Assembly: GCA_031262285.1 (NCBI GenBank) | Contig: JAISHZ010000124.1 | Span: 1-6,522 of the forward strand | Length of the DNA: 6,522 nucleotides | Source of the DNA: Lachnospiraceae bacterium | Lineage (GTDB): Bacteria; Bacillota_A; Clostridia; Lachnospirales; Lachnospiraceae | Direction of reading: 5' to 3' | Part shown: positions 1-5,990 of the stretch, piece after piece | How positions within the stretch are numbered: the first letter of the stretch is position 1 | How the letters are laid out: every line of letters begins with the position of its first letter | Translations under genes and position numbers: made by a program | The notes under the pieces: generated by a model | Database searches by the model: none | What the model saw: the letters and a program-made list of their open reading frames with translations, nothing else | What the model was told of the DNA's origin: nothing

Positions 1-29
1 GTAGATCGGCGAACGCGCAAAAGTAACCT

Positions 30-794
30 CTACTGTGCCATTTCGCGCATATGAAGAAGGATTTTCTTCTCCATACGGCTGACTTGCACTTGACTGATGC
101 CTAAGATTCCTGCGATCTGCGTCTGCGTTTTATTTTGAAAATACCGCATTCCAATCAATACTCTTTCACTAGGTGCGAGACATTCTAACAATTGCTGTAG
201 TAGCATATGGTTGAGCAACTCTTCTTTTTCGATATCTTCATTGCCCGATCCTACTGCGAGACTTGACCCCACGGCGCCTGCTTGTCCACGCACCACCTTG
301 TCCACCAAATACATCTCGCTGCCGTCATCTTGATAGATACTACTATAGAGAGACTCAACCTCTATACCCGCTTCCATCGCCATGACTGCTTCTTCCACAG
401 AAAGCTGTGCTTCCTTGGCGACTTCCTGTAAGGTTGGCTCCCTGCTAAGTGCAGATTGCAATCTTTGTCTGGCAAGTTTCACTTTCATACCGTTTTCTTT
501 CAGAGATCGCGATACCTTCACCAAGCCGTCGTCTCGCAAGAAACGTTTGATTTCTCCCGTGATCATCGGCACTGCGTATGTGGAGAATTTCACTCCCATC
601 TCCAAATCAAATTTATCAATCGCTTTCATCAATCCGATAGAACCGATTTGAAACAAATCTTCCAATTCATAGCCGCGTCCTGCAAAGCGACGGACGATGT
701 GTCGAACCAACCCTAGATTTTTTTCGATCAGTACCTCTCTTGCCTCTTTATCGCCTGTCTGTGATCTCGCAATCAGTACTGATACTTCTTCCAT
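30..794 (-). CDS. sigF: RNA polymerase sporulation sigma factor SigF (sigma-F)
   Basis: This is the forespore-specific sigma-70-family factor, which directs core RNA polymerase to early forespore genes and is held inactive by SpoIIAB. Region 2 spans about residues 20-90, with the core-binding motif DLFQIGSIGLMKAIDKFD (46-63) and the -10-recognition part KFSTYAVPMITGEIKRFLRD (69-88). The VKVSRSLKE segment (92-100) opens region 3. Region 4 ends in the helix-turn-helix TQTQIAGILGISQVQVSRME (223-242), closely like Bacillus subtilis SigF from memory. Length (254 aa) is normal for the family. The ATG follows the spoIIAB stop by 3 bases and has an AGAGAGG ribosome site 8 bases upstream inside spoIIAB, so the two are translationally close and co-transcribed. 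Oddity: residues about 166-190 form a Gly/Ala/Ser-rich stretch longer than in B. subtilis SigF. SigG is a close paralogue, but the spoIIAA/spoIIAB neighbours decide for SigF. Its terminator would lie outside the window. Confidence 0.96.
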   Translation of the reverse strand: MEEVSVLIARSQTGDKEAREVLIEKNLGLVRHIVRRFAGRGYELEDLFQIGSIGLMKAIDKFDLEMGVKFSTYAVPMITGEIKRFLRDDGLVKVSRSLKENGMKVKLARQRLQSALSREPTLQEVAKEAQLSVEEAVMAMEAGIEVESLYSSIYQDDGSEMYLVDKVVRGQAGAVGSSLAVGSGNEDIEKEELLNHMLLQQLLECLAPSERVLIGMRYFQNKTQTQIAGILGISQVQVSRMEKKILLHMREMAQ

Positions 795-797
795 AGG

Positions 798-1349
798 TCA
801 GTCCTCTCTGTAAATCCAAGAGCCGACACCAAGCTTCTTTTTCATTCTGACGATTGTGCCTTTCCCAATCTCGCTTTCCACTTCCAATTCATCCATGAAA
901 GCCTCCATAAAGGCAAAACCCATACCCGATCGTTCCAATTCCGGTCTGGTGGTATAGAGAGGCTCCATTGCTTTATCAACATCTTCTATACCTTTTCCCT
1001 GGTCTTGTACCTCGATATGTAAAATACCGCGTTCCAGTACGCATACGATCCGAACCTTACCCGGATGACACCTCAAATACTCGGGGTGTGCTTGTGCATG
1101 CTTCCCATAACCATAAATATTTTCATATCCGTGGATGATCGAATTGGTCACAGCTTCTGAAACAGCTGTTTTTACATCCGACATTTCCTCTACTGTCGGA
1201 TTCAAATGAGAGATAAACGCCGCTACAGCGACTCTGGCAAATCCCTCATTGCTTGACACCGCGTCAAAGCAAAGTTCCATTTCATTCCTCGTTATGCCTT
1301 CGTGTGACGCATTTCCTTGATGCGGTTCTTTTTTCATCTCAGTAAGCAT
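798..1349 (-). CDS. spoIIAB: Anti-sigma-F factor and serine kinase SpoIIAB
   Basis: This GHKL-fold protein binds and inhibits sigma-F and phosphorylates SpoIIAA on serine using ATP. The core matches SpoIIAB: NEGFARVAVAAF (34-45, with the Arg that contacts partners in characterised homologues), the N-box SEAVTNSIIHGYEN (64-77, E65 and N69), the G1 box QDQGKGIED (115-123) and ERSGMGFAFMEAFMDELEVE (139-158). The ATG at 1349 is preceded by AGGAGG with 6 bases of spacing, so this long start is well supported. It adds about 20 residues before Met24, which aligns with Met5 of B. subtilis SpoIIAB. A second difference is about 16 extra residues after the N-box (about 77-96, including two His and one Cys). 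At 183 aa it is clearly longer than the roughly 146 aa of B. subtilis SpoIIAB. It sits 3 bases before sigF but 219 bases after spoIIAA, instead of overlapping it. Confidence 0.96.
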   Translation of the reverse strand: MLTEMKKEPHQGNASHEGITRNEMELCFDAVSSNEGFARVAVAAFISHLNPTVEEMSDVKTAVSEAVTNSIIHGYENIYGYGKHAQAHPEYLRCHPGKVRIVCVLERGILHIEVQDQGKGIEDVDKAMEPLYTTRPELERSGMGFAFMEAFMDELEVESEIGKGTIVRMKKKLGVGSWIYRED

Positions 1350-1568
1350 TTTTTTCCTCCTGATTTTTCATTACTATCAATGTCATCTTTATGAACACAG
1401 TATATTTATCAAATATTCGTTATTGTTCAAGGGATATCCCGCGCTGTTAATATTGTACAGAATGCACACTTTTGCATGGGTAGCAACTGCCAAATCGCGT
1501 AGCGATGAATTTTATCGCATTATGATTCGTGCGATCTGTTACTATGAACGCAAAGGCGTGAATCGTAA
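1350..1568. other. 219-base intergenic region splitting spoIIAA from spoIIAB
   Basis: This spacer interrupts an operon whose first two genes usually touch or overlap. Its part nearest spoIIAB holds the AGGAGG ribosome site (1356-1361), an AT-rich leader and the sigma-H-like promoter, whose -35 lies in the 10-base palindrome GGGATATCCC. Its part nearest spoIIAA (1494-1569) is packed with short inverted repeats. A plus-strand reading frame of 36 codons (1462-1572) exists but lacks a ribosome site. No RNA family is recognised. Confidence 0.6.
1413..1442 (-). promoter_or_regulatory. Candidate sigma-H promoter upstream of spoIIAB
   Basis: Reading the minus strand, the -35-like element GCGGGATAT (1434-1442) is separated by 12 bases from the -10-like element AACGAATAT (1413-1421). 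The sigma-H consensus, as I know it, is RNAGGAWWW, about 11-14 bases, then RNNGAATWW. The -10 fits at every defined position and the -35 at all but one (G for A at position 3). It would give a leader of roughly 55 bases before the spoIIAB ATG. Sigma-H drives spoIIA in B. subtilis, but from upstream of spoIIAA. A weaker sigma-A reading (TTGAAC with an AT-rich -10) overlaps the same bases. Confidence 0.5.
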
Positions 1569-1569
1569 C
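1494..1569. repeat. Cluster of short inverted repeats after spoIIAA
   Basis: There are three adjacent dyads. ATCGC-GTA-GCGAT spans 1494-1506. ATCGCA (1514-1519) faces TGCGAT (1530-1535). A two-part hairpin pairs GTTAC (1538-1542) with GTAAC (1565-1569) and ACGC (1548-1551) with GCGT (1556-1559) around an AAAG loop. GCGAT or its complement occurs four times in about 42 bases. The last hairpin touches the spoIIAA stop codon. No T-tract follows on the minus strand, so it is not a typical intrinsic terminator. It may be an RNA stability element or part of a small dispersed repeat. Confidence 0.5.
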
Positions 1570-1877
1570 TAATCTTCAACGATCTCCACAATTTTACTCA
1601 ATCCAGAAATCGTCAGAATCCGCTTCATCTGCCGATCCGCATGAATTGCAAATACTTTTCCGCCGAAACAAGATATTTTCTTGTATCGCCCCATGATAAT
1701 ACCGACCCCCGAGGAATCCATAAATCTTGTGCTTTCAAAATCAAAAACGACATGACTTACATTTTGACGCAAAATATAGTAATCTGCTCTCTCACTAATG
1801 TAGGACGACCGATGATGATCCACTTCTTCCGGAAGCTTTATCATCAGACAATTGTCAATTACTCGAAATTCATCCAT
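1569..1877 (-). CDS. spoIIAA: Anti-sigma-F factor antagonist SpoIIAA
   Basis: This is a STAS-domain anti-anti-sigma factor. Unphosphorylated, it displaces sigma-F from SpoIIAB; SpoIIAB phosphorylates it to switch it off and SpoIIE restores it. The family signature FMDSSGVGIIMGRYKKI (52-68) is present, with Ser55 aligning with the phosphorylated Ser58 of B. subtilis SpoIIAA. EVDHH (18-22) and SGLSKIV (91-97) also match. At 102 aa it is shorter than the roughly 117 aa of B. subtilis, through loss of N-terminal residues and the C-terminal tail. The ATG at 1877 has an AAAGGA ribosome site about 9 bases upstream. It lies downstream of a terminator for the TPR gene, so it should have its own promoter, but none is clear. 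It is separated from spoIIAB by an unusual 219-base spacer. Confidence 0.95.
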   Translation of the reverse strand: MDEFRVIDNCLMIKLPEEVDHHRSSYISERADYYILRQNVSHVVFDFESTRFMDSSGVGIIMGRYKKISCFGGKVFAIHADRQMKRILTISGLSKIVEIVED

Positions 1878-2032
1878 TTCCAGTTTCCTTTCTAAATTTA
1901 GATCGCAATCTCGCAGCGCCCTTTGGGGCTTCTTTTGTATCCTTTAAAACGAGAAAAAGAACAACCCTTTACGGGCAGTTCTTTTCCTGTGTGTTTTGTG
2001 TATCTCTTTCTCGAATTGGCTGTTACGATTAC
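1878..2032 (-). promoter_or_regulatory. spoIIAA upstream region, promoter not resolved
   Basis: Besides the terminator, this 155-base region must hold the spoIIAA promoter if spoIIAA is expressed alone. Two sigma-H -35-like strings are visible on the minus strand: ACAGGAAAA (1982-1990, full match, overlapping the terminator stem) and AAAGGATAC (1937-1945, one mismatch). Neither has a GAAT-type -10 at the proper distance. A weak GC-rich hairpin (about 1913-1932) sits in the presumed leader. The call is only that control sequence is expected here. Confidence 0.3.
1949..1985 (-). terminator. Intrinsic terminator of the TPR-protein transcript
   Basis: On the minus strand AAAAGAAC pairs perfectly with GTTCTTTT (1978-1985 with 1955-1962), and inside it CCC pairs with GGG around a GTAAA loop, with a two-base internal mismatch between the two stems. 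A U-rich tail, partly from the stem itself, follows. It lies about 48 bases after the TPR gene stop and before spoIIAA, so it should insulate spoIIA from upstream transcription. Confidence 0.75.
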
Positions 2033-3436
2033 CTACTCTGTCATTTCATTCATAAGACGACGTGCGGTAGCAGCGCGTTGTGTATTCGGTAAGGCTCTCA
2101 CAAAGGCTTCGTAACAGATCCTTGCATTTGCGTTGTCTCCCGTTTGACGATAGGAATGACCTAAGTAGTAGAGTGCATCCCAGTTTTGATCATCATGTTC
2201 ATAAGCACGTTGAAATATCGCAAGAGCGCCTGCGTAATCACCGCTATCGTACAATTCACGTCCTTGCGGGTATAGGATATCTGAAAGTTCCTCACCGATC
2301 GCTACATAAAGCATATCATACAATTGCTTGGCGACAGCGGGAGCCAACTCCCAATCTATCGATTCATTCGCAAGCGTTAATTGTTCATCCGTCAAAGCGG
2401 CGTCAGCAGTCGATAGATAGGTAACCGCTGCCGTGAGCAGACTGTCGATTTCTTCTACCTTCTGGTATTCTTCTAAGTATTTGGTAAGTTGTGCTTGCAA
2501 CTCGGAGATTTTTTGCGTGTCTTCTTGTGTTTGCGCTTCCAATTGCGTAATTCTGGCTGTTTTGGTATCCATCTCATTACCAATGATCCGCTTTTCGGCT
2601 TCCGCCTCATTACGCGCATTGGTGACTACTGTTGGGACAATCAGAAAACACGTTGCCAAAATGCCGATCACTAAACCGATCCCAATATTGAGGATCGTTA
2701 AGCCTCCCCCATGTTTCGGTTCTTTGATATTCATGGGTTGAATGATGATCTCATTGTCAGAGCGGTAACGGATTGCCTTTTTTTCTCTGTTACGAGAGGA
2801 TGGCTTTTGTTGCTCCTCCTGCGTAAACATCAATTCTATCTCTCTTCGGTAACGAAGCGCCATTAAATGATTGTGGTCAATGTCCAGACATTTACTGACC
2901 TCTCGTGAAGCACGATCCCAGACTCCTCCGTCAATATAAAGCAAAGCAAGCAATAAATGCGCTCGTATAAAATTGGGATTGAGCGACAAAACTTTCTTCA
3001 ATTGAATAATCGCTAAGTCTTTGCTACCTTGTCCGCAATAATACAATGCTTGATTGTACTTTTTGATCGTCTGATTGATAGAATCCAGACGCGCCGATCC
3101 TTGTTGAATCATTTCAATATAGTCGTCAGCAATATTCTTGTCAGCGCGGAAATTTTTACTGATGACCCATTCGCTGAGAGCCGTCACCACTTCTCCCATT
3201 TCAAAGCAAACTAAACCAAGAAGATTTCTGGCATCTATATGAAATTTGTTGAATTTTAAGCTCTGACGCAAACTAATTACCGCGCCGGAAAGATCTCTGA
3301 CTTGTGCCTTCTCCAAACCTTCGTTGTATAAGCGATTTGACGCTGCCATTATCTTTTTGTATAATCGCACATCAGATCTGCAGGCAGTACAAAAATCATA
3401 CTCGGATAAACGACACCCGCATTGATAACAAAACAT
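2033..3436 (-). CDS. Membrane TPR protein with N-terminal zinc-ribbon-like motif
   Basis: The exact function is not recognised; it looks like a membrane-anchored protein-interaction scaffold. The N-terminus (1-19) carries C3-x2-C6 and C16-x2-C19 pairs plus C8, like a short zinc ribbon. Residues about 32-200 are helical repeats of TPR type, best at 124-190 (YNQALYYCGQGSKDLAIIQL and the following repeat). A basic linker (210-225) leads to one hydrophobic helix at about 246-271, then a Glu/Gln-rich coiled coil (about 273-330). A second TPR block follows (about 390-450, YDSGDYAGALAIFQRAYEHD and YLGHSYRQTGDNANARICYE). With no signal peptide and positive charges before the helix, the N-terminal half is predicted cytoplasmic and the C-terminal half outside. 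The ATG has AAGGAG 9 bases upstream, overlapping the preceding small gene's end, so the two form an operon. A terminator follows. A link with sporulation is only suggested by position next to spoIIA. Confidence 0.85.
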   Translation of the reverse strand: MFCYQCGCRLSEYDFCTACRSDVRLYKKIMAASNRLYNEGLEKAQVRDLSGAVISLRQSLKFNKFHIDARNLLGLVCFEMGEVVTALSEWVISKNFRADKNIADDYIEMIQQGSARLDSINQTIKKYNQALYYCGQGSKDLAIIQLKKVLSLNPNFIRAHLLLALLYIDGGVWDRASREVSKCLDIDHNHLMALRYRREIELMFTQEEQQKPSSRNREKKAIRYRSDNEIIIQPMNIKEPKHGGGLTILNIGIGLVIGILATCFLIVPTVVTNARNEAEAEKRIIGNEMDTKTARITQLEAQTQEDTQKISELQAQLTKYLEEYQKVEEIDSLLTAAVTYLSTADAALTDEQLTLANESIDWELAPAVAKQLYDMLYVAIGEELSDILYPQGRELYDSGDYAGALAIFQRAYEHDDQNWDALYYLGHSYRQTGDNANARICYEAFVRALPNTQRAATARRLMNEMTE

Positions 3437-3442
3437 GTATCT

Positions 3443-3613
3443 TTACTCCTTGCTTTCTTCTTCTGCCTGTTTCGATTCCTTCACAATTTTGACTACAAGA
3501 TCCGCTACATCCGTCAAGTCTTGATTATAAATCGCTTCCTCTGCGTCTTCAACTTCCAGACTCGGATGAAATTTCTTCAGTTCCTCTTCAAAATGAATCA
3601 TTTGCTCCACCAT
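3443..3613 (-). CDS. Small acidic protein of 56 aa, function unknown
   Basis: This short gene starts MVEQMIHFEEELKKF and ends with an acidic tail of Glu, Lys and Ser. Support for real coding is good: GGAGG lies 5 bases before the ATG, the reading frame fills the space to the TPR gene exactly, and its TAA directly follows the AAGGAG that serves as the ribosome site of the TPR gene. It is rich in Glu and Asp, has no membrane segment or signal peptide, and looks mainly helical, with a conserved-looking centre PSLEVEDAEEAIYNQDLTD (17-35). I do not recognise the family. The tight coupling suggests that it is made with, and may act with, the membrane TPR protein. It is transcribed as the first gene of that unit. 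Confidence 0.8.
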   Translation of the reverse strand: MVEQMIHFEEELKKFHPSLEVEDAEEAIYNQDLTDVADLVVKIVKESKQAEEESKE

Positions 3614-3830
3614 ACACGCCTCCAGCTCGAATATGTGCCGGTTTGGCGCTTTTTCCTTATATTATAAGTTTTACATATCTTCTGCAACTATCCTAACCAT
3701 AATAGCGGCATTATCATGAAAAATCAATGCTTTTATTTCCAAAATGCAAAGAAAGTGTAGCCGGTCTTCGACATCGTATATGCTTATGCAACAGCTTGTG
3801 CTTCCTTATGACAAATTGAGTGTTTTTCCT
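3614..3830. other. Gap between the kinase and the small-protein operon
   Basis: The 217 bases hold the promoter candidate and the ribosome site of the small gene. No coding frame with a ribosome site was seen, and no convincing terminator follows the kinase stop, so some read-through from the kinase gene into the TPR operon is possible. One Spo0A-box-like heptamer TGTCGAA (minus strand, 3767-3773) is present, which a region of this size can carry by chance. Confidence 0.5.
3659..3687 (-). promoter_or_regulatory. Candidate sigma-A promoter of the small-protein/TPR operon
   Basis: On the minus strand an exact TATAAT (3661-3666) lies 46 bases upstream of the small gene's ATG, with TTGCAG (3682-3687) 15 bases further up. 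Shifting the -10 to TAATAT (3659-3664) gives the preferred 17-base spacing with a weaker match. The -35 is poor in either case, so the call rests on the -10 and the position. Confidence 0.45.
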
Positions 3831-5699
3831 CTAATGTCTTTTTTTCAAAATTTGCTTCTCCACTTCTTGTAACAGAATACCACGATCAATCGGTTTCCCC
3901 AGATGGCTGTTCATGCCGGCTGCGAGACATATAGCGATATCCTCTTGGAGCGCATTCGCCGTCATGGCAATAATCGGAATCGACAGCGCCCGCGTGGTTC
4001 CCAATGCGCGAATGGTACGTGTGCTTGTCAAACCGTCCATTCGTGGCATTTGTACGTCCATCAAGATCAGATCAATGTCTTCATGAGTTTGAAAAGCGCT
4101 CACTGCCTCCTCCCCATTTGAGGCATACTTTAGATGTACGTTTGTTTCTTCCAACATCGCAGTGACGATGTCTCTGTTAATCTCCATATCGTCCACTACA
4201 AGAATGGTCTTATTTGCGAAATCGTTCTTGGCAACCAAAGGATCAACTGTCTCCGCAACTTGTAAATCTCGTTCCCCTATACGTACAGCGACCGAAAAAA
4301 TGAAAGTACTACCCTTACCGGGTTCGGATGTCATTTCAATATGCCCATCCATAGCTTCCACGATGGATTTTGAAATTGCCAGTCCCAGACCAGTCCCTCC
4401 GAAGCGGCGTGTCGTAGATTTATCCGCCTGTTCAAATGGATTAAAAATCCGTATCTGATCTTGTTTGGAAATTCCCACTCCGGTATCTTGAATCTGAAAT
4501 TGCAACTGAAGATGATCGCCATCGCGTTGCAATAGTTTGGTTGAAAAGTGAACAGTCCCTCCTTTGTCCGTAAACTTCTGAGCATTACTGAGCAAATTCA
4601 TTAAGACTTGACTGAGCCGTTGGTCATCCGCATAAAGATATTCCGGTATATCGGTATCAAATTCGGTTGATAAAGTAATCCCTTTCTGTGCCATAGTTAC
4701 AGAGAAGCCATCTGTCAAAGAAGTTAGAAGTTGAGCAAAAGAAAAATTGGTAGGAGAAATCGTAAATTTGTATTCTTGCATTTTGGATACATCCAATATA
4801 TCGTTAACAATCGTCAGCAAGTGTTTAGAAGCATATTGAATTTTATGTAAGTACTCTGCTTTTTCCTTCGATTCGCTGTGAAGTGCAATATCCGTCAGTC
4901 CAATAATTGTATTCAAAGGTGTTCGAATTTCATGGCTCATAGAAGATAGGAATTGACTTTTGGCTTTCGAAGCCACTTCGCTTTGTTGTGCACGGTTCCG
5001 AAACATCTGTACACAAATAGCAGTAAACAAGCAACAAGCAACCAATGCAGCCAGATGCAGTCCTGTCAGATTCCTCATATGTTCTTCTTGTGTATGCAGG
5101 TTGTATCGCAACCCATCTACGCCTGCTAAATATGCAACATTTCCTTCTTTATCATAAATAGGCGCATATGCTGCGATAAAACTTACTTCTTTTATTTCGT
5201 CTGTTAAAACAAAGTAATCACTAAACTGTTCATAGTCATAGTTATCCACTTCGGAGATCTCTGTGCTGGTGATCTTTCCTTGAGCCGCCTTCAGAGATGC
5301 ATTCACGCTAATACGTGGCTTACCGGGATATGCCATCCTTACCGGATCCGTGTCATTGTCAATCACGAACTCCTCACTCCGATCCGGTAATAGTCGTATA
5401 TAATATACAAACATTAGATCCATCTGATCTGCAAATTCAATCAGTTGGCTGCGAAGTAATTCCCCTTCCGGCGAAAAAACATCTTCTTTCGTCTTAATCT
5501 CTTCTAGTTGCTCATAAGTCATGAGATTCGCCGCTGCAACAGCAGTAGATTCTAAGCGTTTCCGTACTTCGTCAATGATCAAGTTCGTAGATACTTGTGC
5601 AGCATGATATGTCTGCAAAGTGGCTATCAACATAAGGATTAACGAGAAGGCAGATAGTACAATAAACAAGGTGGTCATCAGGTTTGATTTTTGTTTCAC
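3831..5699 (-). CDS. Membrane hybrid sensor histidine kinase with C-terminal receiver
   Basis: This is a sensor kinase that autophosphorylates on His and passes phosphate to its own receiver. Order: transmembrane helix 10-29; extracytoplasmic sensor about 31-210 of Cache/PAS-like character (for example FIAAYAPIYDKEGNVAYLAG, 174-193); transmembrane helix about 212-232; HisKA H-box FLSSMSHEIRTPLN with His256; ATPase domain with N-box N368/N372, G1 DTGVGI (405-410), F-box FNPFEQ (419-424) and G2 GGTGLGL (434-440); receiver about 496-618 with D503/D504, phospho-acceptor Asp548 in LILMDVQMPRMDG, Thr580 and Lys602. All key residues are present, so it should be active. The start is GTG, with AAGGAGG 9 bases upstream. 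No HPt domain, response regulator or output gene adjoins it, so the partner is encoded elsewhere. The ligand cannot be told. It has its own promoter after the tRNA operon terminator. Confidence 0.93.
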   Translation of the reverse strand: MKQKSNLMTTLFIVLSAFSLILMLIATLQTYHAAQVSTNLIIDEVRKRLESTAVAAANLMTYEQLEEIKTKEDVFSPEGELLRSQLIEFADQMDLMFVYYIRLLPDRSEEFVIDNDTDPVRMAYPGKPRISVNASLKAAQGKITSTEISEVDNYDYEQFSDYFVLTDEIKEVSFIAAYAPIYDKEGNVAYLAGVDGLRYNLHTQEEHMRNLTGLHLAALVACCLFTAICVQMFRNRAQQSEVASKAKSQFLSSMSHEIRTPLNTIIGLTDIALHSESKEKAEYLHKIQYASKHLLTIVNDILDVSKMQEYKFTISPTNFSFAQLLTSLTDGFSVTMAQKGITLSTEFDTDIPEYLYADDQRLSQVLMNLLSNAQKFTDKGGTVHFSTKLLQRDGDHLQLQFQIQDTGVGISKQDQIRIFNPFEQADKSTTRRFGGTGLGLAISKSIVEAMDGHIEMTSEPGKGSTFIFSVAVRIGERDLQVAETVDPLVAKNDFANKTILVVDDMEINRDIVTAMLEETNVHLKYASNGEEAVSAFQTHEDIDLILMDVQMPRMDGLTSTRTIRALGTTRALSIPIIAMTANALQEDIAICLAAGMNSHLGKPIDRGILLQEVEKQILKKRH

Positions 5700-5708
5700 A
5701 CAATATTT

Positions 5709-5715
5709 CCTCCTT
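5709..5715 (-). promoter_or_regulatory. Ribosome binding site fixing the GTG start of the kinase
   Basis: AAGGAGG on the minus strand stands 9 bases before GTG at 5697-5699. The first in-frame ATG is seven codons further in and lacks such a site, so GTG is the likely start and keeps the basic N-terminus before the first membrane helix. Confidence 0.8.
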
Positions 5716-5773
5716 GTATTGGGAAGATACGCAACAGAATGACTATCTCGTAAAGATCATTTTGAATAGCTTT

Positions 5774-5801
5774 ATTATACATCTGTAAATCGAAAAGTCA
5801 A
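5774..5801 (-). promoter_or_regulatory. Sigma-A-type promoter of the hybrid kinase gene
   Basis: The minus strand reads TTGACT (5796-5801), a 16-base spacer, then an exact TATAAT (5774-5779). Transcription would begin about 65-70 bases before the GTG start. It lies between the tRNA operon terminator and the kinase gene and is the best sigma-A match in the window. Confidence 0.8.
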
Positions 5802-5842
5802 TGAAGCATAAGTTGCGGCTACAAAATGTACTTTTACACAAT

Positions 5843-5881
5843 AAAAAAAGTCGTTGTATAAGGATACTCCATAACAACGAC
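5843..5881 (-). terminator. Intrinsic terminator of the rRNA-tRNA operon
   Basis: On the minus strand GTCGTTGT (5874-5881) pairs perfectly with ACAACGAC (5850-5857), with further partial pairing (GGA with TCC) inside, followed at once by seven T. It starts 6 bases after the tRNA-Leu discriminator base, so it ends the operon. Confidence 0.92.
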
Positions 5882-5886
5882 GAAAG

Positions 5887-5970
5887 TGCTGGTGACCGGA
5901 CTTGAACCGGTACGAGATTGCTCTCGAGGGATTTTAAGTCCCTTGCGTCTGCCTATTCCGCCACACCAGC
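5887..5970 (-). tRNA. tRNA-Leu (anticodon TAA)
   Basis: The acceptor stem GCTGGTG pairs fully with CACCAGC, with discriminator A at 5887. The anticodon loop CTTAAAA gives TAA. A long variable arm (GAGAGCAATCTC) and a TTCAAGT T-loop complete a class II leucine tRNA. CCA is not encoded; the next bases on the minus strand are TTT. It is the last gene of the operon. Confidence 0.96.
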
Positions 5971-5990
5971 TGACAAGTCAAAAAAAGCCA

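Noticed and set aside
1..29. Start of another gene after sigF
   Set aside because: Only 29 bases follow the sigF stop, with no ATG and ribosome site or hairpin visible.
1913..1932. Hairpin AGCGCC/GGGGCT as a plus-strand terminator
   Set aside because: The stem is short with an internal G-G mismatch, the T-tract is weak, and no plus-strand gene precedes it.
1937..1990. Sigma-H promoter for spoIIAA
   Set aside because: Two good -35-like strings are present but no GAAT-type -10 lies 11-14 bases downstream of either.
2080..2424. Longest plus-strand open frame, 114 codons
   Set aside because: It lies wholly opposite the TPR gene, has no ribosome site and no recognisable domain; the other plus-strand frames opposite sigF, TPR and kinase genes are shadows for the same reason.
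3767..3773. Spo0A-box-like TGTCGAA upstream of the small-protein operon
   Set aside because: A single heptamer is expected about once by chance in a window of this size on two strands; another copy lies within sigF coding sequence (about 705-711).
4331..4585. 84-codon minus-strand frame inside the kinase gene
   Set aside because: It is another frame of the ATPase domain coding region, where the kinase frame has all expected motifs.
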